63,316 nucleotides of DNA, taken from positions 1 to 63,316 of the forward strand of contig NZ_POUB01000010.1 in the NCBI RefSeq assembly GCF_003236335.1, written 5' to 3'. The stretch is from Micromonospora deserti (GTDB lineage: Bacteria > Actinomycetota > Actinomycetes > Mycobacteriales > Micromonosporaceae). Below the pieces are notes generated by a model, which did no database searches, was not told the DNA's origin, and worked only from the letters and a program-made list of their open reading frames with translations. Position numbers and translations under genes: made by a program. Shown piece after piece: positions 8,681 through 17,428 of the stretch (position 1 is its first letter; every line of letters begins with the position of its first letter).

Positions 8681-10621
8681 CTACCGGATCTTCCGGCGCA
8701 CCCGCAGCAGTTCGGCGACCGACCACGCCTGGAACGGGCATCCGGTGGCGGCGTGCGGCGCGAGCCCGTCGGCCGTCTCGCTCACCGATCCCAGGCCGTA
8801 TTCGGTCAGATGGGATTCTATACCCACGAACAGGTCGTCGACCGGCATCTTGCCCCGCCGGCAGGCGTCGACGTACGGGCCGAGCAGCCACGGCCAGACG
8901 GTGCCCTGGTGGTACGCCCCGTCCCGCTCGGCCGGCCCGCCCCGGTGCCGCCCGACGAACTCCGGCGAGTCGGGGGAGAGGCTGCGCGGGCCGAGTGGGG
9001 TGAGCAGCCCGGCGCCGACCCGGCGCAGCGCCGGCTCGTCCGGCTCCAGCGGCGCGTACGGCAGCGACCAGGCCAGCAGCTGGTTGGGGCGGAGCAGGTC
9101 GTCGTCGTGGTACGCGGCCCCGCCCAGCGGGTACGCCGGCGCCGGCGCGTCCACCACGTCGTACAGCCAGCCGGTCGGGGCCGGGAACCGCTCCCGGAAC
9201 GCGGCGACCGCCCGGTCGTGCAGCCGGTACAGCCCGGTCGCGTCCTGCCCGGCCAACTCGGTCAGCTCGGCCAGACCGGCCAGCCCGTTGATCCACAGCG
9301 CGTTGACCTCCACCGGCTTGCCCGTGCGGGGGGTGACCGGCACCCCGTACACCCGGGCGTCCATCCAGGTCAGCGCCGTCTCTGGAGCGCCCTGGGTGAG
9401 CAGGCAGTCGACCGGGTCGACGGCGATGCCGAACCGGGTGCCGGCCAGGTGCGCGTCGACCACCCCGCGCAGCGCGGGGAGCAGCTCCTCGCCGAGGTCG
9501 GTGTCGCCGGTGACGGTGACGTGCCGGCTCACCGCGTGCAGGAACCACAGTGTCCCGTCGACCGTGTTGTACTCCACCCGGCCGGTGTCGGCGGTGTTGG
9601 CGAGCATCCCCTCCGACAGCGTCCCCGCGTACGACCGCAGCAGCTCGCGGCCCTCGTCGGCGCGGCCGGTGCAGAGGAAGAGCCCCTCGTAGGAGATCAT
9701 CGTGTCCCGCGACCAGGCGCCGAACCACGGGTAGCCGGCCACCACGTCCGGCCCACGGTCGGTGCCGACGACGAAGGCGTCGGCGGCCAGGGTGAGCGTC
9801 GCCGCCACCGAGTCGGCCGGCCGGGCCGCCGCCACCACCCGCCGGTTGCGCCGCCGGGCGGCGGTCACCACCTCCGTCGCCGCGGGCGGCTCCGCGGCCA
9901 GGTCCCCGGCCCAGGCGCGCACCGACACGGTGTCGCCAGGGCGCTCCAGCGGCCCGGAGAACCGCCCGGCGTACCAGAGGTCGTCCTCCGGGTGCAGCCC
10001 GCGTGCCGCCTCCTCGCGGTGGTGCGCGCCGAGCCACCACTGGCCCTCCGGCACCCAGTCCGGCCCGGCCAGCCGGAACGCGCCCTCCACCACGGCTCCG
10101 CCGGCCACCGGCTCCACCCGAAGCGCGGGCCCGTCCGCACGGCGCTCGCCGTGCGCGTCGCGCCAGGTGCAGGCCGCGGCCAGGTCGAGCCGCACCGGCC
10201 CGCCGGTGACCAGCCGGTGCACCACCGCCACGCCGGACCGGCCGTGCGTCATGGCCAGCTCCCGCTCGATCACCACGTCGCCGATCCGCCAGCGCCACCG
10301 GGGCACCCCGTCGGCCAGGTCGAACCGCTCCAGCAGTTCGAAGCCGCGCGGGTCGACGTCCCCGGAGGCCCACTCGTGGGCGCCGAGGCGGACCCGGGCG
10401 CCGGAGGGGAACAGCACCGCCGGGTCGAGACTGACCAGTCCCACCCGGCGGGACGCCGGCGTGTCGCCGGAGACCACCAGCAGCCCGTGGTAGCGGCGGG
10501 TGCGCAGCCCGCTCACCGTGCCGGTGGCGTAACCGCCGAGCCCGTCGGTGACCAGCCACTCCCGGGTCGCGCCGCTGGTCAGCTGCCCGCAGACCTGCGG
10601 GCCGAAGCGAATGTCGATCAC
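8681..10621 (-). CDS. Amylo-alpha-1,6-glucosidase (bacterial-type glycogen debranching enzyme)
   Basis: About 646 residues. The N-terminal beta-sandwich domain (GDE_N type) starts VTDGLGGYATGTVSGLRTRRYHGLLV, a conserved hallmark. The C-terminal (alpha/alpha)6 catalytic domain holds GYPWFGAWSRDTMISYEGL, WINGLAGLAEL and GTVWPWLLGPYVDACR. GTG 10621 is preferred (GAAGGAAAC in front) over GTG 10651. It hydrolyses alpha-1,6 branches in glycogen. It is separated by 140 bp from the GT4 gene on the same strand and divergent from the GH63 gene, so the 43-bp gap to 10664 must hold two start regions. Confidence 0.9.
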   Translation of the reverse strand: MIDIRFGPQVCGQLTSGATREWLVTDGLGGYATGTVSGLRTRRYHGLLVVSGDTPASRRVGLVSLDPAVLFPSGARVRLGAHEWASGDVDPRGFELLERFDLADGVPRWRWRIGDVVIERELAMTHGRSGVAVVHRLVTGGPVRLDLAAACTWRDAHGERRADGPALRVEPVAGGAVVEGAFRLAGPDWVPEGQWWLGAHHREEAARGLHPEDDLWYAGRFSGPLERPGDTVSVRAWAGDLAAEPPAATEVVTAARRRNRRVVAAARPADSVAATLTLAADAFVVGTDRGPDVVAGYPWFGAWSRDTMISYEGLFLCTGRADEGRELLRSYAGTLSEGMLANTADTGRVEYNTVDGTLWFLHAVSRHVTVTGDTDLGEELLPALRGVVDAHLAGTRFGIAVDPVDCLLTQGAPETALTWMDARVYGVPVTPRTGKPVEVNALWINGLAGLAELTELAGQDATGLYRLHDRAVAAFRERFPAPTGWLYDVVDAPAPAYPLGGAAYHDDDLLRPNQLLAWSLPYAPLEPDEPALRRVGAGLLTPLGPRSLSPDSPEFVGRHRGGPAERDGAYHQGTVWPWLLGPYVDACRRGKMPVDDLFVGIESHLTEYGLGSVSETADGLAPHAATGCPFQAWSVAELLRVRRKIR

Positions 10622-10663
10622 GTTTCCTTCACCCCCGGCCGGGTGTAACACGCCACGACGAGA

Positions 10664-13372
10664 ATGGCCGCTGTGGTGCAGTACCCCGGCGGCGTCGAAG
10701 ATGGGCAGGTGATCACCGAGGTGTCCCTCCCGAACGCGCCCGCGCCCGACCCCGAGCAGCTACGGCTGGCCCAGGCCGACGCCGGGGAACAGGACTGGCG
10801 CGCATGGGGTCCCTATCTGTCCGAACGGGCGTGGGGGACGGTACGGGAGGACTACAGCGAACACGGTACGGCGTGGGATTACTTCCCCCACGACCACGCG
10901 CGGTCCCGAGCCTACCGGTGGAGCGAGGACGGCATGGCGGGCGTCTGCGACGACCGGCAGACCTTCTGCTTCGCCCTCGCGCTGTGGAACGGCAAGGACC
11001 CCATCCTCAAGGAACGGATGTTCGGCCTCGGCGGTGACGGCGGCAACCACGGCGAGGACGCCAAGGACTACTGGTGGTACGAGGACTCCACCCCCACCCA
11101 CTCCTGGATGCGCTGGCGCTACCACTACCCGCAGGCCGCCTTCCCGTACGACGAGCTGGTCGCGGTCAACGCGCTGCGCGGGCGCGACGACACCGAGTAC
11201 GAACTGGTCGACACCGGCATCTTCGACGACGACCGGTACTGGGCGGTGACCGTCGACTACGCCAAGGCGAGCCCGACGGACATGTGCATCATGATCACCG
11301 TGGCCAACCGGGGCGACCGGGCGGCCACCCTGCACGTGCTGCCCACCCTGTGGTTCCGCAACACCTGGGCCTGGGGGCTGCCCGGCGGCGACCGGGTGCC
11401 CCGGCTGGTCGGCGACGGCTCCCGGCTGGTCGGCGAGCACTGGGTGCTCGGCCAACTGCTGCTGGAGGGCGACGGGGCGCCGACCCCGCTGCTGTGCGAC
11501 AACGACACCAACGCCGAGCGGCTCTGGGGGTTGCCCAGCCGCTCCCGCTACCCGAAGGACGGGATCAACGACCACGTGGTCGACGGCGCGGCCACGGTCA
11601 ACCCGGCCCGGGAGGGCACCAAGGGGGCGCTGCACTACGTGCTGGACGTGCCGGCGGGCGGGCAGCGGCAGATCCGGCTGCGGCTGACCCGTACCGCCCC
11701 ACCGCCCGGCGACAACCCGCCGCCCCCGGCGGAGCTGGGTGACGGCTTCGACGCGGTGCTCTGGGCCCGGCGGGCCGAGGCGAACCGGTTCTTCGGCGCG
11801 GTGATCCCGCCCGCGGCGACCCCGGACGAGGCGCTGATCGCCCGGCAGGCGATCGCCGGACTGATGTGGGGCAAGCAGTTTTACCACTTCGACGTCAAGC
11901 GCTGGCTGGAGGGCGATCCCGGCTCGCCGCCCCCGCCGCCGGGGCGCCGGCACGGGCGCAACAGCCACTGGTGGCACATGACCAGCTTCGACGTGATCTC
12001 CATGCCGGACCCGTGGGAGTACCCCTGGTACGCGGCCTGGGACCTGGCCTTCCACTGCGTCAGCATCGCCCGGGTCGATCCGGGCTTCGCCAAGGAGCAG
12101 CTGCTGCTCCTGTTGCGCGAGTGGTACCTGCACCCCAACGGGCAGATCCCGGCGTACGAGTGGGCGTTCGGCGACGTGAACCCGCCGGTGCACGCCTGGG
12201 CGGCGCTGAAGGTGTTCGAGATCGACGGTGGCCGGGACCACGACTTCCTGGCCCGGGTGATGCACAAGCTGCTGCTGAACTTCACCTGGTGGGTCAACCG
12301 CAAGGACACCGGCGGCAACAACGTCTTCGAGGGCGGCTTCCTCGGGCTGGACAACGTCGGCCCGTTCGACCGCTCGGCGGCGCTGCCGGTGGCGGGGGTG
12401 CTGGAGCAGTCCGACGGCACCGGCTGGATGGCGATGTATGCCCTCAACCTGCTCGACATGGCGATCGTGCTGGCCGAGCACGACCACACCTGGGTGGACA
12501 CCGCCACGAAGTTCTTCGAGCACTTCGCCTACATCGCCGCCGCCGCGTACGAGCAGGGGCTGTGGGACGACGAGGACGCGTTCTTCTACGACGTGCTGCG
12601 CCTGGCCGACGGCACGAAGGTGCCGCTGAAGGTGCGTTCGGTGGTCGGGTTGCTGCCGCTGGCCGCCACCACCCGGCTCACCGCCCGCACCCTGTACCGG
12701 CTGCCCGAGCTGGGCGCGCGGCTGCGCTGGTTCCTCACCAACCGCCCCGAGTACGCCGATGTGATCGGCACCCGCCGGCTCGGCCCGGACGGCCGCCAGC
12801 AGCGGCTGCTGTCCATGGTCGGCCCGGAGCAGATCGTCCGGCTGCTGGCCCGGATGCTCGACAGCGACGAGTTCCTCTCCGAGTACGGCCTGCGCACGCT
12901 GTCCCGGGCGCACCTGGACAAGCCGTTCGCGGTGACCCTCGCCGGGCAGGAGTTCTGCGTCGGCTACGAGCCGGCAGAGTCGACCAGCGGCCTGTTCGGC
13001 GGCAACTCCAACTGGCGCGGCCCGATCTGGATGCCGACGAATTTCCTGCTGATCAGCGCGCTGCGCGACTACGCGGCCTTCTTCGGCGACGACCTACAGG
13101 TGGAGTACCCGACCCGGTCCGGGGTGAAGCACAGCCTCGACGAGATCGCCGACGACCTCTCCGCCCGGCTGATCGCCCTGTTCACCCGCGACGGCTGGGG
13201 CCGGCGGCCGATCTACGGGGCCTGCCAGCTGTTCCAGACCCACCCCGACTGGCGGGACCTGATCGCCTTCCCCGAGTACTTCCACGGCGACAACGGCGCC
13301 GGCTTGGGAGCCTGGCACCAGACCGGCTGGACCGCGCTGGTCGCCGACCTGATCCTCACCCTGCGCCGCTGA
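10664..13372 (+). CDS. GH63-family glucosidase (MGH1-like)
   Basis: A 902-residue protein of the glucosidase/mannosylglycerate-hydrolase-like family (GH63). Recognisable blocks are EDYSEHGTAWDYFPHDHARS, DRQTFCFALALWNGKDPILK, WEYPWYAAWDLAFHCVSIA, GGFLGLDNVGPFDRS and NSNWRGPIWMPTNFLL. Asp and Glu residues in the W-D-L and GFLGLDN segments lie where family catalysts are expected. ATG 10664 is used. GTG 10709 is an alternative with a similar ribosome site. Divergent from the debranching enzyme, it makes an alpha-glucan metabolism block with the GT4. The substrate (an alpha-glucoside such as glucosylglycerate) is inferred. Confidence 0.87.
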   Translation: MAAVVQYPGGVEDGQVITEVSLPNAPAPDPEQLRLAQADAGEQDWRAWGPYLSERAWGTVREDYSEHGTAWDYFPHDHARSRAYRWSEDGMAGVCDDRQTFCFALALWNGKDPILKERMFGLGGDGGNHGEDAKDYWWYEDSTPTHSWMRWRYHYPQAAFPYDELVAVNALRGRDDTEYELVDTGIFDDDRYWAVTVDYAKASPTDMCIMITVANRGDRAATLHVLPTLWFRNTWAWGLPGGDRVPRLVGDGSRLVGEHWVLGQLLLEGDGAPTPLLCDNDTNAERLWGLPSRSRYPKDGINDHVVDGAATVNPAREGTKGALHYVLDVPAGGQRQIRLRLTRTAPPPGDNPPPPAELGDGFDAVLWARRAEANRFFGAVIPPAATPDEALIARQAIAGLMWGKQFYHFDVKRWLEGDPGSPPPPPGRRHGRNSHWWHMTSFDVISMPDPWEYPWYAAWDLAFHCVSIARVDPGFAKEQLLLLLREWYLHPNGQIPAYEWAFGDVNPPVHAWAALKVFEIDGGRDHDFLARVMHKLLLNFTWWVNRKDTGGNNVFEGGFLGLDNVGPFDRSAALPVAGVLEQSDGTGWMAMYALNLLDMAIVLAEHDHTWVDTATKFFEHFAYIAAAAYEQGLWDDEDAFFYDVLRLADGTKVPLKVRSVVGLLPLAATTRLTARTLYRLPELGARLRWFLTNRPEYADVIGTRRLGPDGRQQRLLSMVGPEQIVRLLARMLDSDEFLSEYGLRTLSRAHLDKPFAVTLAGQEFCVGYEPAESTSGLFGGNSNWRGPIWMPTNFLLISALRDYAAFFGDDLQVEYPTRSGVKHSLDEIADDLSARLIALFTRDGWGRRPIYGACQLFQTHPDWRDLIAFPEYFHGDNGAGLGAWHQTGWTALVADLILTLRR

Positions 13373-13444
13373 CCCGCCGCCGCGACAGTCGCCAATCCGT
13401 CGCGAGCCGGTGGCCGTGCGCGAGGTCTCACTACCATCGGCGGG

Positions 13445-14038
13445 ATGCCGCCAACCGACGGAGGGGCCGCCGCGCCGGACGAGCCGGCGCTCGTCGTCGC
13501 GGCCGCCCGGCAGCTTGCCGAGGCCGAGGGCTGGGCGGCGGTGACCCACCGCCGGCTGGCCGAGCGGACCGGGGTCGCCATCGACGTCCTCTACCGCCAC
13601 TTCCCCGATCCGGCCGCGCTCATGACCGCCGTGGCGGTGTGCGGCTTCGCCGACCTGGTCGCCGCGCTCACCACCGCCCGGGCCGCCGCCGACGACCGCC
13701 GCGCCTGGCCGGTGGCGGTGGCCGCCTACCTCGACTTCGCGTACGCCAACCCGGAGGTGTACGACGCGATGCTCGCGTACACCCCCGACCTGACCCTCGG
13801 CGCGGACCGGGCACCGTCGGCGCCGCAGGCGGCGTTCGCCCAGCTGCGGGCGGCCCTGGCGCCGCTGGCCGGGGGGCGCGACCCGGACACCTTCACCGAG
13901 GTCGGGTGGAGCCTGCTGCACGGCGTGGTGATGCTGACCCGGGGTGGCCGGCTCCGCCCGCAGGCCCAGGAGCTGCGGGAGGAGATGATCGCCGCGCACC
14001 TGCTGGGCCCGCCGCGCCGCGCCGCGACCGGCGGGTAA
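13445..14038 (+). CDS. TetR family transcriptional regulator
   Basis: 197 residues. The N-terminal helix-turn-helix is WAAVTHRRLAERTGVAIDVL followed by YRHFPDPAALM (residues ~30-62), the TetR_N signature. The C-terminal ligand domain contains a WHG-like core and a GWSLLHGVVMLTRGGR helix. It starts 72 bp after the GH63 gene on the same strand. Whether it controls that gene is not evident, as no palindrome was found in the gap. Confidence 0.87.
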   Translation: MPPTDGGAAAPDEPALVVAAARQLAEAEGWAAVTHRRLAERTGVAIDVLYRHFPDPAALMTAVAVCGFADLVAALTTARAAADDRRAWPVAVAAYLDFAYANPEVYDAMLAYTPDLTLGADRAPSAPQAAFAQLRAALAPLAGGRDPDTFTEVGWSLLHGVVMLTRGGRLRPQAQELREEMIAAHLLGPPRRAATGG

Positions 14039-14119
14039 TCCGGTCGGCCGGCCGGCCGGCATGCCATAGAGTGCCGCACCGGAGCCGGTGGGCGCCCGCC
14101 GGCGGGGGGAGGGATCCAG

Positions 14120-14824
14120 ATGACCGACGGGGGCGTGGCGGGAGGCCAGGTGCTGGTCTTCGACGCCGACGACACGCTCTGGGAGAACAACGTCCTGTTC
14201 GAGCGGGTGATCGACGACTTTCTCGACTGGCTGGACCACCCCACCCTCAACCGGGCCGAGATCCGGGCCATCCTCGACGACATCGAGCGGGCCAACGCGG
14301 TGGTGCACGGCTACGGCAGCAAGGTCTTCCTGCACAGCCTCGGCGAGTGCCTGGAGCGGCTGCGCCGGCGGCCGGTCACCGAGGCCGAGCGCGGCGAGAT
14401 CGAGGGCCTGGCAAAGGCGCTGCTCGACCACCAGGTGGAGCTGATGCCGGGGGTGGCCGAGGCGCTCGACGAGCTCGCCGGCCGGCACGACCTGCTGCTG
14501 CTGACCAAGGGCGAGCGCGAGGAGCAGCAGCGCAAACTCGACGCCTGCGGCCTGCTGCACCACTTCCGCGCCGCGCACGTCGTGCCCGAGAAGAACGTCG
14601 AGACGTACCGCTGGCTGGCCCGGAAGCACGCCTTCGACCCGGCCCGGGCCTGGATGATCGGCAACTCCCCGAAGTCCGACATCCTGCCCGCCCGCGCGGC
14701 CGGGATGAACGCCGTGTTCATCCCCAACGACAACACCTGGGTGCTGGAGCACGACGAGCTGGACCCGACCGACCCGGGCGTGCTGCACCTGACCGCATTC
14801 CCCGACCTGCTGCGCCACTTCTGA
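14120..14824 (+). CDS. HAD-superfamily hydrolase
   Basis: 234 residues with all HAD motifs: I, VFDADDTLWENN (nucleophile Asp and acid Asp); II, LLLLTKGE; Lys at VVPEKN; and III/IV, WMIGNSPKSDILPARAAGM. A helical cap lies between motifs I and II (residues 15-110), the IA subclass. The ATG has a strong GGGGGGAGGGA site. Phosphatase activity is inferred from the family, and the substrate is unknown. Pyrophosphatase- and phosphoglycolate-phosphatase-like members share this layout. Confidence 0.9.
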   Translation: MTDGGVAGGQVLVFDADDTLWENNVLFERVIDDFLDWLDHPTLNRAEIRAILDDIERANAVVHGYGSKVFLHSLGECLERLRRRPVTEAERGEIEGLAKALLDHQVELMPGVAEALDELAGRHDLLLLTKGEREEQQRKLDACGLLHHFRAAHVVPEKNVETYRWLARKHAFDPARAWMIGNSPKSDILPARAAGMNAVFIPNDNTWVLEHDELDPTDPGVLHLTAFPDLLRHF

Positions 14825-14830
14825 CCGCCG

Positions 14831-14985
14831 GTGCCGCTGACCTTCCCCTCGCACCTGGCGGCCGTGCTGCCGCCGAAGCTGTGCCGGCCCGCCGATTCGA
14901 CGGCGTCGCCCTGGCCACCGGGGCGGTGTCCCCCGACGTCGCGTACGACCTGACCAGCACGTGTTCGGGGCGGTGGCCGCCACCG
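14831..14985 (+). pseudogene. DUF4184 N-terminal relic
   Basis: GTG 14831 opens VPLTFPSHLAAVLPPKL, the conserved start of DUF4184 membrane proteins. It then loses frame. The continuation RRFDGVALATGAVSPDVAYDL is in another frame, and the rest of the gene is missing. It is a frameshifted and truncated remnant 6 bp downstream of the HAD gene. Nothing recognisable follows until the transpeptidase leader. Confidence 0.65.
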
Positions 14986-15099
14986 CGAGGGCGCGCCGGC
15001 GCAATGGCCGCCTCGACGGGGAAACAGCGCTGAGCGGCGTGGCCGCGTTACGTGGACATGCCGCTTTTTCACCTTGACATCAATCACTCTGCCCCGGCC

Positions 15100-15361
15100 G
15101 GAGCAGATCTTGTCCGACCTGGAGAGACGCGCCTAGCCTGATCCGGCGTTCACGGCTCTTCGGGGTGAGGCGGGAGCGCACCGAAGTCCGGTAGTTGGGC
15201 ACCGTGGAGCTGAGTGCATGCGGGCCGGCTCGCCGTGTTGAGCCCGGCGTGGGCGGCGTGCCCCGCCCCGCCGCTCATCCCGGCGATAAACCGCTACCAC
15301 GCCGGACGGCTGGGGGTCAGGACCGGGGAGTTGCGGACCCGGTCCTGACCCATTTTCTTTT
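15100..15361 (+). promoter_or_regulatory. Candidate structured 5' leader (riboswitch/attenuator) of the L,D-transpeptidase gene
   Basis: The non-coding 200-nt stretch before the transpeptidase gene contains several GC-rich inverted segments (for example CGGGGTGAGGCGGG, GTCCGGTAGTTGGGCA and CCCGGCGATAAACCG) and ends in a strong terminator. Actinobacterial c-di-AMP (ydaO) leaders sit in just this position before cell-wall enzymes and contain GGGGTGA and GTAGGGCA elements. The resemblance here is partial, so the class is not assigned. Confidence 0.45.
15314..15361 (+). terminator. Rho-independent terminator in the transpeptidase leader
   Basis: A perfect 14-bp stem (GGGTCAGGACCGGG, 15314-15327, with 15338-15351) and a 10-nt loop are followed by ATTTTCTTTTT. 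This is one of the few U-rich terminators in the window. It lies before, not after, the transpeptidase gene, which suggests attenuation of that gene or termination of a separate small RNA. Confidence 0.85.
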
Positions 15362-15371
15362 TCCGCCGGCC

Positions 15372-16196
15372 GTGCCGTGCGTTTTCCGGCCCATTTCCGT
15401 TACGTCGACAAGCCGAGCGGCCGGTCTGATTTTCCTCACCTTTTTCGGGGCATCCGCACCGGCCCGCAACTGCGATCATCCTTCGAATGGAACCCAGACA
15501 GCCCAGCGTCCCGGCGCCGCTGGCGGGTCGGTCGTGACCGGGCGGGCGCGGCCCATCCCGCCGCCCAACCGGGCCTCCCGGCTCACCACGCTGCCGAGTA
15601 CGACCAGTCAGGTCGTCATCGTCACCGGGAACGGCTACAGCACCACCTACGCGACCTTGGAAACGTTCGCCAAGGCGGGCGGGCACTGGGTGGCCGTGTC
15701 GGCGCCGCTGCCGGCCCGGATCGGCTCCAAGGGGTTCAGCGACAACCACGTCGAGGGCGTACCCACCACCCCGACCGGCGTCTACTCCCTCGGGCGGACC
15801 ATGTACGGCATCGGCGCGAACCCCGGGGTGCGCTACCCGTACCACCAGGTGGTGACCAACGACTGGTGGAACGAGAACCCGGAATCCTCGCTGTACAACA
15901 CCTTCCAGCACAGCGCCACCAACCCGGGTGGCTACAGCGAGGCGCTGTGGAAGGAGATCCCGGCGTACACCCACTTCGCCGTGATCACCTACAACATGCC
16001 GCCGAACGTGGCGACCCCGGAACCCTACGCCGGCAGCGGCATCTTCCTGCACGAGTTCAGCACCGCCAGCGGCAACGCGACCGCCGGTTGCGTCAGCCTC
16101 TCGCACGCCAACCTGGTGTCGGTGCTGCGGTGGCTGGACCCGGCCCGGTCGCCGCGGATCGTGATCTGTCCCGCGCAGAACCTGGGCCGTTACTGA
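15372..16196 (+). CDS. L,D-transpeptidase (YkuD-like) family protein, exported
   Basis: The catalytic region is clear: a core beta domain (TSQVVIVTGNGYSTTYATLE), GVPTTPTGVYSLG, IFLHEF and TAGCVSLSHANL, with the nucleophile Cys near the C-terminus. The family makes 3-3 cross-links in peptidoglycan or attaches proteins to it. The start is uncertain. GTG 15372, just after the terminator, gives an N-terminus with basic residues, a hydrophobic run (AAGLIFLTFFGASAPA) and a signal-peptidase-like ASAPA site. No good ribosome site is visible. GTG 15534 would leave no signal sequence. Confidence 0.75.
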   Translation: MPCVFRPISVTSTSRAAGLIFLTFFGASAPARNCDHPSNGTQTAQRPGAAGGSVVTGRARPIPPPNRASRLTTLPSTTSQVVIVTGNGYSTTYATLETFAKAGGHWVAVSAPLPARIGSKGFSDNHVEGVPTTPTGVYSLGRTMYGIGANPGVRYPYHQVVTNDWWNENPESSLYNTFQHSATNPGGYSEALWKEIPAYTHFAVITYNMPPNVATPEPYAGSGIFLHEFSTASGNATAGCVSLSHANLVSVLRWLDPARSPRIVICPAQNLGRY

Positions 16197-16332
16197 GTCC
16201 TGCGATCCGGCGTTAGTTGGCCCGCCGTCGTGAGGCGCATGCATCGTCCGGTCGAGGCCATCCCGCCGCAACGTAGCGGCGGGATGGTCCACGTCCTCGT
16301 TGAGCGCCAGGGGATCGGCACCCCGGTCGGGA

Positions 16333-17265
16333 CTACGGGCGCAGCGCCGCGATCGTCGCCTTCGCCGCCTCGGCGATCAGCGCGTCCTCGTACTCGTCGT
16401 CCTTCTCGGTCCGGCTGGACAGGATGGCGAGCACGATCGGCGCGCCGTCGGGCGGCCACACTACGGCGATGTCGTTGCGGATGCCGTACGGCCCGCCGCC
16501 GGTCTTGTCACCGACCGTCCAGCCGGCCGGCACGCCGGCCCGGATCAGCTTGTCGCCGGTGGTGTTCCGGCGCAGCCAGTCGACCAGGACGTCGCGATCC
16601 TCGGCGGAGAGCGCGTCGCCGACAACGTACGCCCGCAGGTCGGTGGCGAACGCCCGGGGTGTCGTGCTGTCCCGGGTCTCGCCCGGCGCGACGTCGTTGA
16701 GCGCGGTCTCCCGGCGTTCGGGGTCGGTGACCTGGTCGCCGAGCTCGCGCAGCGCCTTCTCGAAGCCCGCCGGACCGCCCAGCCGATCGAGCAGCAGGTT
16801 GGCCGCCGTGTTGTCGCTGTACCGGACCGCGGCGTCGGCCGCCTCGCGCAGCGTGATGCCCGAGCCCACCCGGTCCTTGGTGATCGGCGAGTAATCCACG
16901 AGGTCGGCGGCCGTGTACCGGACCACCTGGTCGAGTTCGGCCGTCGTCGTTTCGTCCAGCACGGCGGCGGCGGCCAGCGCCTTGAACGTCGACGCGTAGC
17001 CGAACCGCTCGTCGGCGCGGTGCTCGACCGTGCGCCCCGATCCCGTGTCGACGGCGTAGACCCCGAGCCGCGCGCCGAACTCGGCTTCGAGCTGGCCGAA
17101 CCGGGGGCTTGTCGTGACGCTCGGCGCCGCCGTCGTGGTCGGGCTCGGTCGGGTGCCCTCGGGCGTGCCGGCCGTCGAGCACCCGACCAGCGGTACGAAC
17201 GCCAGCGCGGCGGCCACCGCCAGGGCGGAGCGCCGGGTCGCGGGGGCCGTGGAGTGGATCACCAT
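16333..17265 (-). CDS. Class A beta-lactamase, lipoprotein
   Basis: 310 residues. A Tat/Sec-like N-terminus (twin Arg at 11-12) ends in the lipobox LVGCS (Cys29). The Ambler class A motifs are complete: S-x-x-K STFK (Ser92), SDN (150-152), E-x-x-L-N ETALN (186-190) and KTG (254-256). It is predicted to hydrolyse beta-lactams at the outer face of the membrane. A lysR gene starts 163 bp away on the other strand, the classical bla/ampR arrangement, and the gap contains a LysR box. Confidence 0.95.
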   Translation of the reverse strand: MVIHSTAPATRRSALAVAAALAFVPLVGCSTAGTPEGTRPSPTTTAAPSVTTSPRFGQLEAEFGARLGVYAVDTGSGRTVEHRADERFGYASTFKALAAAAVLDETTTAELDQVVRYTAADLVDYSPITKDRVGSGITLREAADAAVRYSDNTAANLLLDRLGGPAGFEKALRELGDQVTDPERRETALNDVAPGETRDSTTPRAFATDLRAYVVGDALSAEDRDVLVDWLRRNTTGDKLIRAGVPAGWTVGDKTGGGPYGIRNDIAVVWPPDGAPIVLAILSSRTEKDDEYEDALIAEAAKATIAALRP

Positions 17266-17394
17266 CGTTGCCTACTTCCCTTCGCCGCCCGGTTGCGGGC
17301 GAACCTCGACTACCGGGCGGGTCCTGCCCGGTGGGGGCGAGGGGAGCCTCGCACCGGATGGTCCATGCTGTCCAAGACGGAAGTGGGCTGATCC

Positions 17395-17409
17395 ATGCCG
17401 AGCCGGCAT
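17395..17409. promoter_or_regulatory. LysR-type T-N11-A box between beta-lactamase and lysR
   Basis: ATGCCGAGCCGGCAT has 6-bp perfect arms and fits AT-N11-AT. It lies 19 bp before the lysR start. The motif TCCATGC occurs at 17372 and again at 17392, 20 bp apart, suggesting a second half-site toward the beta-lactamase promoter. Binding by the adjacent regulator is inferred. Confidence 0.6.
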
Positions 17410-17428
17410 AGCTGTAGGCTTGCCCGCC

